DNA of 64,000 bases from Myxococcales bacterium (GTDB taxonomy: Bacteria > Myxococcota_A > Polyangia > Polyangiales > Ga0077539), in contig JAEUKI010000071.1 in NCBI GenBank assembly GCA_016793325.1, forward strand, positions 107,540 through 171,539, read 5' to 3'. Positions 44,108 through 52,706 of the stretch are shown here, piece by piece (position 1 is the stretch's first letter; each line of letters begins with the position of its first letter). The position numbers were made by a program, and so were the translations under genes. The notes beneath the pieces were generated by a model. It did not search any database, had not been told where the DNA came from, and saw nothing but the letters and a program-made list of their open reading frames with translations.

Positions 44108-46957
44108 TTGCAATCGCGGTCGAAAGCGTCGGACCCGACGGACTCGTTGATCACGATTTCGAAGGCGGCGAGCTTGCTCCGCGTCTCTGCCCGCACGCTT
44201 CGTCGATGGGACGTCCTCGGCGTGCTGCCCGCGCACCGCGGAACGAGCGCGCGTCGCGAGTACCGACGCGCCGAGGTCGAGGCGTTCGCGAGGGCGCAAT
44301 CGACGCGACGATCGAGCGTTCCCACGCACGCCGTGCTCGGCCGCGCGCGGGACCTCCGCGCGCTCTCGGCGCTGTTGAAGAGCGACTCGGTGACGCTCGT
44401 CGGTCCTCCCGGCGTCGGAAAGAGCACCATCGGCCAGGCCCTCGCGCGCACGATGCGCAGCGTCGTCTGTGATCTCTCGGACGTGACCGACGTCGAGACC
44501 ATGCTCTCGGACATCGCGAGCGCCGTCGGTCGACCGGTGTCCGCTGGCGAGCCGCGGGAGGTCGTGTTCGACGAGATCCGTCGCGCGCTCGCCTCGACGC
44601 GGCTGCTCGTGCTCGACAACGTCGACACGCTCCATCGAGACGCGCAGCTCGAGGTGGCGCGGCTCGCGCGCGTCTCGGCGTTGCGCGTGCTCGCGATCAG
44701 CCACTCGCCGTTGATGATCGACGACGAGCGCGTGTATCGACTCGGGCCCCTCTCGACGGCGCACGCGGCGCAGCTCTTTTTGCAGAGCGCCCGACGGTTG
44801 CGCGCGACGCCCGCGGTGTTTCGCTCGCCGGCGTGCGTGCGATCGATCGTCGATCGGCTCGATTGTATTCCGCTCGCGATCGAGTGCGCCGCGGGGCTCA
44901 CTGCGCGCTTCGGTCCGCGCGAGCTCCTCGCGATGCTCAGCGACGAGCGCTGGCTGAGCTCTGCGACGACGAGCCCCAACAACCACAACGCGGTCCTCGA
45001 TCGGTCGCTCGCGCTCTCGTGGGAGCGGTTGACGACGCCCGAGCAGCTCTTGTTGCGAGAGTGCGCCGCGTTCGAGGGCTGGTTCGACCTCTCGTTGGCG
45101 ACGCGCGTCACGAGCACGAGCGATCCGCGCGCGGCCGAAGCGTCGCTCGACGCGCTCGTGCAAAAGAACCTGCTCGTCTCGCGCGCGACGTCGTCGTCCC
45201 GCGAGTATCGCTTGTTGACCATCGTTCGAGCGCGGGTGCTCGGCAAGAGCCCGGCGGGCTTCGACGCGCATCGCGCAGCGAGCGCCCACGCCAACGCGCT
45301 CTTGTGCGCGATCGCGACGCGAGACGTCGACCCGTACATGGAGCCCACGGCGGACGAGCGGGCGTGCGTGCGCCTGCGACGGGACGACTTTCTCGTGGCC
45401 ATCGAGCACCTGCGCGCGCACCAGCCCTCGGACGCCGTGCGCCTCGCGCTGGCGCTCGCGCGCGTGATGGAGGCCGAAGGGCCGCACACGATTCAGCTGC
45501 GCGTCCTCGCGACGGCGAGCGAGTGCGCCTCGGGCCTCGGCGCCTCCGAGCAGATCGACGTGCACATCGCCCGAGCGCGCGCGACGCGGTGGCGCGCCCC
45601 GTACTCCGAGGCCGAGAGCTACGCGCGAAAGGCCGTGGCGCTCGCGCTCGAGACGGGCGACCTCGGGGCGCGCGCCCGCGCGTACGAGGTGCTCGCGGAC
45701 ATCTCGAGTCGGCGCGGCGCGCTCGAGAGCTCCTTCGAGCACGCGAATCTGGCGATCGACTGCGCGGTGCGCTCGGGAGAGGTCGGCGCGGAGGTCTTCG
45801 CGCGGCTCCGCGCTTCGCTGGTGGCGAGGCAGCGAGGGAGCTTCGCGGAGTCCGAAGAGCACGCGCGGTACGCGTACGAGCGCTGCCTCGAGCGCGGGTA
45901 TCGGCACGGGCTCGGCTCGGCGCAGCTCGCGCTCGGCGCGGTTCGTCTCGAGTCCGGCGCGCTCGACGAAGCCGCGGCGCTCGTCACGAACGCGCGCGAG
46001 ATCTTCGTCGCGACGCACGATCGACGGCGCGAGTGCCTCGCGCTCAACTGGCTCGCGAGCATCGAGATGGCGCGCGCGCGGGACGCAGAAGCGCTCGAGT
46101 GCCTCCACCTCGTCGCGCGCTACGAGCGCGTGGTGGACGCGCTCGCGATGGGCTACGTGCGACTCAACCGAGGAACGCTGCTCATCGCCACAGGGCGCCT
46201 CGACGACGCGCGCGCGGACATCGTTTCGGCGAGCGCCACGTTCGAAGCGCACGAGTGCGGCGGTCATCGCGCGATCGCGCACGGGCTGCTCGCGGTGATC
46301 GACGCGCACCAGGGCCGCGCGGACGAAGCGGAGGCTGCGTTGCGCGACGCGACCGCGACGCTCGAGGGGCTCGCGCCGGACGCGACCTTGGGCCGATCGG
46401 AGCTCGTCACCATTCGCGCGGTCGTCGCGTGCGCGTTTGCGCGGAGCGCTCGCGCCGCAGGAGAGCTCGAGCTCGAGCAGCGCTGGCTCGACGACGCCGA
46501 CGCCCTTCGACGCGAGGTCGGAGCGGCGCCGCGCCGCGCGCACCCGGTGTTGCAACGATTGCTCGATCGGTCGCTCTCGGAGCTGTCGGGGCGGGCGCAC
46601 GCGATCGTCGTGGCGAGAGACGGCTCGTGGCTGATCGGCGCGGACGGCGTCAGGCACAGCCTCGTACGACGACGGCCGCTGAAGAACGTGCTCGGCGCGC
46701 TCGCAGCGACGAGCGCGAACGCGCGGCTGTCGCTCATCGAGCTCGAGCGCGCGGGCTGGCCGGGCGAGAAGATGACCCCTCGCGCCGCGGCCAACCGAAC
46801 GTGGGTCGCCCTCTCGCAGCTGCGCACGATGGGCCTCGGCGACGCGATCGAGCGCACGCGCGAGGGCTATCGGCTGCACCCGTCCGTGACGATCGCCGCG
46901 GTGAGCGACGAGGCCCTGCGAACGCGGCGGGCGCGCGGCGCGTCGGGCCGTCGGTAG
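44108..46957 (+). CDS. Regulator with N-terminal MerR/excisionase HTH, STAND-type ATPase, TPR repeats and C-terminal winged helix
   Basis: About 949 residues. Residues 12-60 form an HTH (TISKAASLLRVSARTLRRWDVLGVLP) of the MerR/excisionase kind. A P-loop NTPase follows, with Walker A LVGPPGVGKST near residue 100, Walker B-like TRLLVLDNVD, and LDCIPLAIECAA matching the GxP-L box of NB-ARC/STAND ATPases. TPR-like helical repeats fill residues 400-800. The last 90 residues (LLIGADGVRH-type strand, then LIELERAGWPGEK, NRTWVALSQLRTMGL, TREGYRLHP) resemble an OmpR-type winged helix. STAND regulators oligomerise on ligand binding. TTG at 44108 has GGAG 8 nt upstream; a TTG at 44102 is also possible. 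Confidence 0.7.
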   Translation: MQSRSKASDPTDSLITISKAASLLRVSARTLRRWDVLGVLPAHRGTSARREYRRAEVEAFARAQSTRRSSVPTHAVLGRARDLRALSALLKSDSVTLVGPPGVGKSTIGQALARTMRSVVCDLSDVTDVETMLSDIASAVGRPVSAGEPREVVFDEIRRALASTRLLVLDNVDTLHRDAQLEVARLARVSALRVLAISHSPLMIDDERVYRLGPLSTAHAAQLFLQSARRLRATPAVFRSPACVRSIVDRLDCIPLAIECAAGLTARFGPRELLAMLSDERWLSSATTSPNNHNAVLDRSLALSWERLTTPEQLLLRECAAFEGWFDLSLATRVTSTSDPRAAEASLDALVQKNLLVSRATSSSREYRLLTIVRARVLGKSPAGFDAHRAASAHANALLCAIATRDVDPYMEPTADERACVRLRRDDFLVAIEHLRAHQPSDAVRLALALARVMEAEGPHTIQLRVLATASECASGLGASEQIDVHIARARATRWRAPYSEAESYARKAVALALETGDLGARARAYEVLADISSRRGALESSFEHANLAIDCAVRSGEVGAEVFARLRASLVARQRGSFAESEEHARYAYERCLERGYRHGLGSAQLALGAVRLESGALDEAAALVTNAREIFVATHDRRRECLALNWLASIEMARARDAEALECLHLVARYERVVDALAMGYVRLNRGTLLIATGRLDDARADIVSASATFEAHECGGHRAIAHGLLAVIDAHQGRADEAEAALRDATATLEGLAPDATLGRSELVTIRAVVACAFARSARAAGELELEQRWLDDADALRREVGAAPRRAHPVLQRLLDRSLSELSGRAHAIVVARDGSWLIGADGVRHSLVRRRPLKNVLGALAATSANARLSLIELERAGWPGEKMTPRAAANRTWVALSQLRTMGLGDAIERTREGYRLHPSVTIAAVSDEALRTRRARGASGRR

Positions 46958-47017
46958 GGACGACCCGCTCGACGACGAGGAGTCGCTTGGAGGCGGATTC
47001 GCTCGTCGCGCCGCGGT

Positions 47018-48253
47018 TCACGGCGCCGGAGCTTCTGCTGGAAAGTCGATGAAGTTGGTGACGTTCGAGAACGTCGCGCGGACCCTGCGCTCGATGCCAC
47101 GCCCGTGGTCGAGGGCTGCGCCGCGAAGTCGAACCGAGCACTCCCCGTCGCGGACCAGCCGGATCGCATGCGGATACACCGCGTCGGAGTTTGTCGAATC
47201 GCCGTGCCCGCGCGCGTTGCGATACAGACGACACACCTCCGGCGTGTCGCTCTCGAGCTCGAGCGAGCTCATGTCGAAGGCGTCGCAGACCTGCGCAGCG
47301 AGCACGCGCGCGTAGATGCCTCGAAGCTTGCGATGCGATCCGGCGATCGACGCTCCGTCGGTAACGGTCACTGGCGAACCCGCGGCGCCCGCGACGAAGA
47401 ACTCCACGTCGAGCCGCTCGATCTCGCTCGAAGGCAAGGCCCACGCGAGGTTGATTCCGGGCTCGCCATGCAAGGGCACCAGCGAGAGCGTCGCGCGCCG
47501 ACGCGGGAGCGTGAGGCCGCGGGCCGCATCGAAGCTCCACCCTGGCAGCGCGACGTTCGAACGAAGCCGAAATCCCCCGGCGACCCGCACGTTCGAAAAG
47601 TGAAGCTCGCTGCCGTCGAGATCGACGAACGTCGTCTCGTAGGGCACTCGCCCCGCCACGCCCATCATCGCGGCGGATGGCGCGCAGCCAACCACGCGCT
47701 GAGTCGTTCGAGTGGGCAGCGGGAGCACGTTGACTTGGATCCGGAGCGCTGTCGCGACGCTGGCGCCGAGGGCGGCCTCGCCGACGCAGTCGCCCAGCCT
47801 CGGCGAGTACATCGCGCGAACCGTGAGCTCGGACGCCCCGACCCGCAGCATCCGCACGCGCACGGATCGACCGTCGAGCCGCGGTTGGATCACGTCTGCG
47901 GCGGACGACTCGACGCCTTCGAGACGCAGGTCGCTGGCTTCGATCGGGCAGCCCCGCGCGGGAGTGGGTCGCAGGAGGAGCTCGACTTCGCGCGAAATTC
48001 CCTCGCCAAACACGAGGTTCATCTGCTTTTGCGCCTCGGTCGCGGGCCGGTCCGGACGCAGCACCCATACGCTCACGATGCTGCTCCGCGTGTCGAGCGA
48101 CAGCGGGACCTCGTATGCGAACGCAGCAGGCGCGGGACTGGCGCTCGCGCTCGACGCGGATGCGCGCGGGGTCGCGCACGACGCGAGCGCGACGAGGCAC
48201 CCGCCAGCGACCGTCACCCGACTCACCGTCCTGTTCGTAGCTCGCCAAACCAT
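47018..48253 (-). CDS. Lipoprotein of unknown function
   Basis: 411 residues from ATG 48253. The signal ends at a lipobox (CLVALASC), followed by an Ala/Ser/Pro-rich linker. The body is beta-rich (VPLSLDTRSSIVSVWVLRPD, LTVRAMYSPRLGD, VAGGFRLRSNVALPGWSF) with scattered cysteines, suggesting a secreted beta-sandwich or barrel. It is not recognised as a family. The frame continues upstream to about 48625 without coding bias, so the ATG at 48253 is preferred. Convergent with the STAND regulator gene. Confidence 0.65.
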   Translation of the reverse strand: MVWRATNRTVSRVTVAGGCLVALASCATPRASASSASASPAPAAFAYEVPLSLDTRSSIVSVWVLRPDRPATEAQKQMNLVFGEGISREVELLLRPTPARGCPIEASDLRLEGVESSAADVIQPRLDGRSVRVRMLRVGASELTVRAMYSPRLGDCVGEAALGASVATALRIQVNVLPLPTRTTQRVVGCAPSAAMMGVAGRVPYETTFVDLDGSELHFSNVRVAGGFRLRSNVALPGWSFDAARGLTLPRRRATLSLVPLHGEPGINLAWALPSSEIERLDVEFFVAGAAGSPVTVTDGASIAGSHRKLRGIYARVLAAQVCDAFDMSSLELESDTPEVCRLYRNARGHGDSTNSDAVYPHAIRLVRDGECSVRLRGAALDHGRGIERRVRATFSNVTNFIDFPAEAPAP

Positions 48254-48623
48254 GCTCGAACGTTGGCGAGCCAGGTCGCCTCGCCGCGCGTGCTGCTCGC
48301 CATCGTGTTCGAACGCTCGCGCGCTGGCGGTCGCTGGCCGAGCGAACGCAGCAACACCCGAGCACGCTTCTACCATCGTCCGCATCGATGCCACCTTCGA
48401 CCGCTGCGCCGAGCATAGCGACGCCGAGCCCCGAGGGGCGATGGCAGCTTTGCGATCGCGGTTCGCGAATTTGCAAACGGGACGATTCTCGGCGCCGTCG
48501 CCAGAGCGCTCCTTCGGGGCTCGGCGCTTCGTCGCTCGGGTTGTTTTTTTGAGACACCCCCTCGCGAGCGCCCAATCCCCAACCGAGGCCGCGAGAGTCG
48601 CGGGCCACACGAGGGAGTGACTC
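48254..48623. other. Non-coding divergent interval between two lipoprotein genes
   Basis: About 370 bases with no coding bias. A run of seven T residues (48544-48550) is unusual for this genome and follows a small hairpin (arms 48505-48509 and 48524-48528). It may be an AT-rich upstream promoter element of the gene starting at 48624, whose ribosome site GAGGGAG (48611-48617) is strong. Confidence 0.5.
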
Positions 48624-49958
48624 ATGGTGTTCGATCGCTCGTCGATGGGTGTCGTGTCAGTGGGGCTCGCGCTGAGCGCGCTCGGTTGCGCGCCGTTGCC
48701 CGAGGAGGAGCCGCGCGAAGCGCTTCGCGCGGTCGCGATCGGCTCGGGGACCGCGGCGTCGACGCTCGACGCGGACGGGCTGCGGCTCTACGTCGCAACC
48801 GACAGCGAAATCGCAGTGCGCGGAGCTCTGCCACAGGGCGCGGTTCGCGCGCGGCTCGCGCTCGAGCGGTACGGGCGCGTGCTCTCGACGTTCGAGGTGA
48901 GCGCGTGGACGCTCCCGGCGCGCTGGTTCGCGCCGGTCGACGACCTTCGAGCGATTCGTCGATTTCGTGTGACGTACTTCGACAGCGCGGGGCGATCGCT
49001 GCCCGATCGCTGGCAGTGGTTTCGAGACACGGCGGTCGCCGCGGAGGGCGCCTCCTGTGACCCGACTGGCGTCGAGACTCGGTGCGCGTCGCCCACGTAC
49101 TGCGCCGAGAGCGGACGCGAGCCGCAGTGCAGCGTGATGCAACCGGTTCCCATCGCCGAAGCGCGGAGCTGGACGCGCGGGGCCGAGCTCCGATCGTTTG
49201 CCCGCGTCGAGGGCGCGCGTCAGCCCGCGCTCGAGTGGAGGCTCGTCGCGGGCGGCGTCGAGCTGCGCCCCTGGAGCGCGTCGTCGCTCACGCAGCGAGT
49301 CGAAGCGGGCGGTTTGAATACGTGGGCGTTGGTGGGGAGCGCGGTCCCTGCCGACGCGGTCGTCGAGTGGCGCACGAAGATGCGCGTCCCAGGGACGACG
49401 CTCGACGTGCTCGGGCCGACGGCCTCCGCCGCGCGAAGCGCCGGCGCGTCCGCGGGAACGCCCTGTCCGTACGCAGGCGAAGTCTCGGCAGCAGAGCTGT
49501 GCGACACGGGGCTTCGCTGCGCGGCGGACGCGGGCGGGCGGTTCGCGTGTCGAGCTGTTCCCGAGCGATGCACCGAAGGGCTGCCGCAGTTCGACGAGAT
49601 TCCCGCGATGGCGGAGGGCGCGAGCTCGACGATCGAGGTCGTGCCCACCGGCTACACGCGAAACTGCATCACGTCGTGCAACCAACGGGCGACGGTGACG
49701 GGGGCGTTTCGCTTCGTCGCGCCGCGCGCCGGGCGATACACGTTTCGATGGGCTCCGCGCGTGTTCGGGGCGTACCTCGCGCCGATCGCGCTTCGCTACA
49801 GTTGCCGAACGTACGACTACGAGAGCACCGAAGTGTGCATCGCCGCCGAAGGCGAGCAGCGCGGCGTCGGCGCTCGCACGATGACCGCGGGCGAAGAGAT
49901 CTTGGTGATGCCGTTCGAGCGCAACGGCGCAGGGACGCTCACCGTGACCGCCGAGTGA
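48624..49958 (+). CDS. Lipoprotein of unknown function
   Basis: 444 residues. A signal sequence ends SALGCAP (lipobox) and is followed by a Glu-rich start. The body has beta-strand-rich domains (LRLYVATDSEIAVRGALPQG, RFRVTYFDSAGRSLPDRW), Cys-containing modules in the middle (CDPTGVETRCASPTYCAES), and a C-terminal domain with TNCITSC-type cysteines and a YTFRWAPRVFG strand. No family recognised. The strong Shine-Dalgarno upstream supports expression. Confidence 0.7.
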   Translation: MVFDRSSMGVVSVGLALSALGCAPLPEEEPREALRAVAIGSGTAASTLDADGLRLYVATDSEIAVRGALPQGAVRARLALERYGRVLSTFEVSAWTLPARWFAPVDDLRAIRRFRVTYFDSAGRSLPDRWQWFRDTAVAAEGASCDPTGVETRCASPTYCAESGREPQCSVMQPVPIAEARSWTRGAELRSFARVEGARQPALEWRLVAGGVELRPWSASSLTQRVEAGGLNTWALVGSAVPADAVVEWRTKMRVPGTTLDVLGPTASAARSAGASAGTPCPYAGEVSAAELCDTGLRCAADAGGRFACRAVPERCTEGLPQFDEIPAMAEGASSTIEVVPTGYTRNCITSCNQRATVTGAFRFVAPRAGRYTFRWAPRVFGAYLAPIALRYSCRTYDYESTEVCIAAEGEQRGVGARTMTAGEEILVMPFERNGAGTLTVTAE

Positions 49959-50011
49959 GCTCACTGACGCAGCGCTTCTGCACGCGGCCGACATCCCCCT
50001 CCGACACCCTC

Positions 50012-50821
50012 TCAGAACCCGGGCCCCGCGACGGCCCTGCATCGACCGTTGACGCAGCTCGCGGAGCGTCGCTCCATCGCGCAGCCGACGGCTTCGCAGC
50101 GAGGGCCGCGCTGACACGTCCGCGCGTACTCCGCGGTGAACGCCGCGAGGTGATCTCGATGGACCGCCCTCGTGCAGCCGCACGGAAACCCGCAGCAGCC
50201 CGGGACCTCTGGGCACGCGAGCACGCACTGGCCGGGCCCCGTGCACGCCTGCGGATCGGCGCTCGCGACGGCGCTGTCCGCGACGGCGTTCTGCGCTGCG
50301 TCGGGCGTCGAAGCAGCGCTCGTCCCAGCGTCCGCGGCGCTTCGAATCGGGGCGCTCGGCGCCGCGCGGACGAGGGCCTGCGCGCGGCTGATGAACCGCA
50401 GCACCGACGGGTGCGGCGCAGGCTCGCACGGAGAGCGCCAGCTGATCGAGCGTCCCTGCGACTGAACTCGGTGCGACTCGGTGGCGATCGCGTCGCAGAG
50501 CGTCGTCGAGCGAGCCATCTCCCAGCGTACGCGCCCGCGCTCGGCGCGCAGCTGTCGTAGCTGCGCGGCAGAGAGGCGCCCTGTGCGGCCCTCGAACGCG
50601 AACGTTCCGTCGTCGTCGACGCGCAGCTCCCAGACGCGCGCTCGGGGGTGGGCGACGAGGCGAGGGTCCATGGGTTCGACCGACGCGACGATGAGCGGCG
50701 CGCGCTGCGCGGCCCCTTCTCGCGCTCGAGCGAGCGTCGCCGCCGCGCCGACGATCACAGCACACACAATCAAACACGCCTTCGCGGTGCGCCCCGAGTC
50801 GTACGGCTTCGCTCTCATCAC
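50012..50821 (-). CDS. Exported protein with C-terminal Cys-rich domain; paralogue of 51800-52348
   Basis: 269 residues. N-terminal hydrophobic segment (CLIVCAVIVGAAATLA) is a signal peptide or anchor. A conserved core (REGAAQRAPLIVASVEP, TGRLSAAQLRQLR, TLCDAIATESH, SWRSPCEPAPHPSVLR) matches the gene at 51800-52348. The Ala/Ser/Asp linker is followed by a Cys-rich tail (CVLACPEVPGCCGFPCGCTRA) that the paralogue lacks. Family not recognised. Confidence 0.7.
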   Translation of the reverse strand: MMRAKPYDSGRTAKACLIVCAVIVGAAATLARAREGAAQRAPLIVASVEPMDPRLVAHPRARVWELRVDDDGTFAFEGRTGRLSAAQLRQLRAERGRVRWEMARSTTLCDAIATESHRVQSQGRSISWRSPCEPAPHPSVLRFISRAQALVRAAPSAPIRSAADAGTSAASTPDAAQNAVADSAVASADPQACTGPGQCVLACPEVPGCCGFPCGCTRAVHRDHLAAFTAEYARTCQRGPRCEAVGCAMERRSASCVNGRCRAVAGPGF

Positions 50822-50876
50822 AAGTGGGTACGACGGTACGGCATCGGCAGCGATTCAACGAGCCAACGCGCCGGGG

Positions 50877-51725
50877 TCAGCGCCCTTCGATCGCGCGCAG
50901 CTCGCGCGCCGAGAGAAACGGCCTCACTTCAGGGGGCGCGCTCGCGACTTCGCGGTGCCACGCGTCGGTGTCTCCGTCGAGGATGAACACGCCGACCGGA
51001 CCGGGACCGGCGTTGTGCAACACCACGGTCGTCCGCTGGGGGCTCACGGCGCCTGCGTCTGCTTCGTCGAGGCCGATCACGACGTCGACCGACGAAGGCG
51101 CGGCTTCAGCGATCGGTATCGTGACGCTGATGTGGCGATCGAAGCTCACCACGCGCAGTCGACGCGCGTCGCGGACCTCGATCGCAAACGAGCGCCGCTC
51201 GCCTTCACGGAGCAGTCCGTGCGCGAGCAACACGCGCGACAAATACGAGGCGAACGCCGCCGCGGGTCGAACGTTGGCAGACACGAAGCTTCGTCGGTAG
51301 TCGCGGACGCTCGCAAACGGGTCGAACGTCACGCTGCCGAGCGCGCGGTGGAGGCGAAACGAGACTTCGATCCGCGCCCCCTCGCGCACGTCGATGTCGG
51401 CCGCGCACTGCGTGCAACGAAAGTGCTCGTTGGGCGCGTCCTCGATGGCTTCGAAGCGGCGCTCGATCGCGCCGCAGAACACGCAGAGCGTGTTGAACCA
51501 GCGCTCGACGAGCCCGACAGACTCCGCGGCGAGCAGCGCGCGCACGCGATCTTCGGGCTCGAAGCGAGCGGTCTCTGCGACGGCGAACGGGTTGATGTGA
51601 AAGAGGTCTGCGTCCGACGCGCGCCGAAGGAAGAGCTCCAAGGCGTCGACGATCGCCGGTGCGATCGCGCGTCGCTCGCGGAGCTTTCCGAACACGAGCG
51701 CAATTTCGGGGCGTCGTTGGGACAT
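50877..51725 (-). CDS. Stand-alone DUF5939-type protein
   Basis: 282 residues from ATG 51725. The N-terminal half follows the DUF5939 layout: HINPFAVAETARF, GLVERWFNTLCVFCGAIERRF, then CTQCAADIDVREGARIEVSF, with CxxC pairs forming a zinc ribbon. In known proteins this domain precedes an adenylate/guanylate cyclase domain; here no cyclase follows. The second half is a beta-rich domain (VVSFDRHISVTIPI, VVIGLDEADAGAV, FILDGDTDAW). It lies between two paralogous exported-protein genes on the same strand, 55 nt and 74 nt apart. Confidence 0.6.
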   Translation of the reverse strand: MSQRRPEIALVFGKLRERRAIAPAIVDALELFLRRASDADLFHINPFAVAETARFEPEDRVRALLAAESVGLVERWFNTLCVFCGAIERRFEAIEDAPNEHFRCTQCAADIDVREGARIEVSFRLHRALGSVTFDPFASVRDYRRSFVSANVRPAAAFASYLSRVLLAHGLLREGERRSFAIEVRDARRLRVVSFDRHISVTIPIAEAAPSSVDVVIGLDEADAGAVSPQRTTVVLHNAGPGPVGVFILDGDTDAWHREVASAPPEVRPFLSARELRAIEGR

Positions 51726-51799
51726 GGAGGGGCTTGGCGACTCTCGGTTCGAGTACGTCGCGTCGCGCCGAACCGCTACGGCGACCCGCGACGAAGCCG

Positions 51800-52348
51800 T
51801 CACGGACCCACGCTCTGCGCTCGCTGCTCCTGCGGGCTGCTCGGTCGGCCGCTGCGGTCTTCGCTCGGCGCGGTCGCGGCTCCTGCGTCCCGCGCCGCGG
51901 TCGTGTTTCGCGCGGCGCGAACGATGGCTCGGGCGCGGGCTACGATCCGGAGCACCGAGGCGTGCGGCGCTGGTTCGCAAGGGGATCTCCAGCTCATGCG
52001 ACGATTGCCCGATCGCACCGTGTGCGACTGCGTCGCGATCGCGTCGCACAAGAACGTCGATCGCGCCATGACCCAGCGCACGTGTTGAAGCTCGGTCCGC
52101 AGCTGCTGCAGCTGCGCGGCCGACAGTCGGCCCGTGCTCCCTTCGAACGCGAAGACCCCGTCGTCATCGATGCGAAGCTCCGACACGCGCGCCCGCGGGC
52201 GCGTCGCGAGGCCCTCGTCGATCGGCCGCTCGGTGACGACGAGCAGAGGCGCGCGCTGGGCAGATCCCTCCCGAGCGACGAGCACCCAGGTCAGCGCCGA
52301 GATCGCTGCGCATGAAATCAAGATCACCCGCGCGGCGGCATTCCTCAT
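51800..52348 (-). CDS. Exported protein; shorter paralogue of 50012-50821
   Basis: 182 residues from ATG 52348. Signal region VILISCAAISALTWVLVA. The core repeats the paralogue (REGSAQRAPLLVVTERP, TGRLSAAQLQQLR, LCDAIATQSH, SWRSPCEPAPHASVLR). It ends with an Ala/Thr-rich and Gln/Glu-rich tail and has no Cys-rich domain. Either gain or loss of a module happened after gene duplication. Function unknown. Confidence 0.65.
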   Translation of the reverse strand: MRNAAARVILISCAAISALTWVLVAREGSAQRAPLLVVTERPIDEGLATRPRARVSELRIDDDGVFAFEGSTGRLSAAQLQQLRTELQHVRWVMARSTFLCDAIATQSHTVRSGNRRMSWRSPCEPAPHASVLRIVARARAIVRAARNTTAARDAGAATAPSEDRSGRPSSPQEQRAQSVGP

Positions 52349-52706
52349 GGTCGACAGCGTACGGCAGCGAGGCGCGCGCAACGAGCCGCGGCGGTGACGA
52401 GAGCGTCGGAGGGCGTCGCGAGTCTGGCGAATCTCGGGGGGGGCGCCGAAATCTGCCGCGCCTCGTCGCACAGCTCTGTGAAGAAAATTCCAGCATTTCG
52501 TGCGATCGAGCGTCCCAGCCGAGCCAACGTGGAAGGCCAATCGATTCGAGCGCGCGTTTCGCGCTGTGGGTTGCCCACGAAGACGCGCTGCGGGTGCGCC
52601 GCGGCTTTCGGCGCCTATGGGGGCGCAGGGGACGTTCGAAATCGACAGCGGCGCGCAACCGCCTTCGGGCTCCCTGGATATCGCCGCCCATCCAAGGAGG
52701 TTCTCG
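52349..52706. other. Non-coding divergent interval
   Basis: About 360 bases between the short paralogue and the lipoprotein gene starting at 52707. It contains a run of eight G residues (52436-52443), which could be a slippage site. The strong AAGGAGG (52695-52701) belongs to the downstream gene. No frame with coding bias. Confidence 0.5.
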
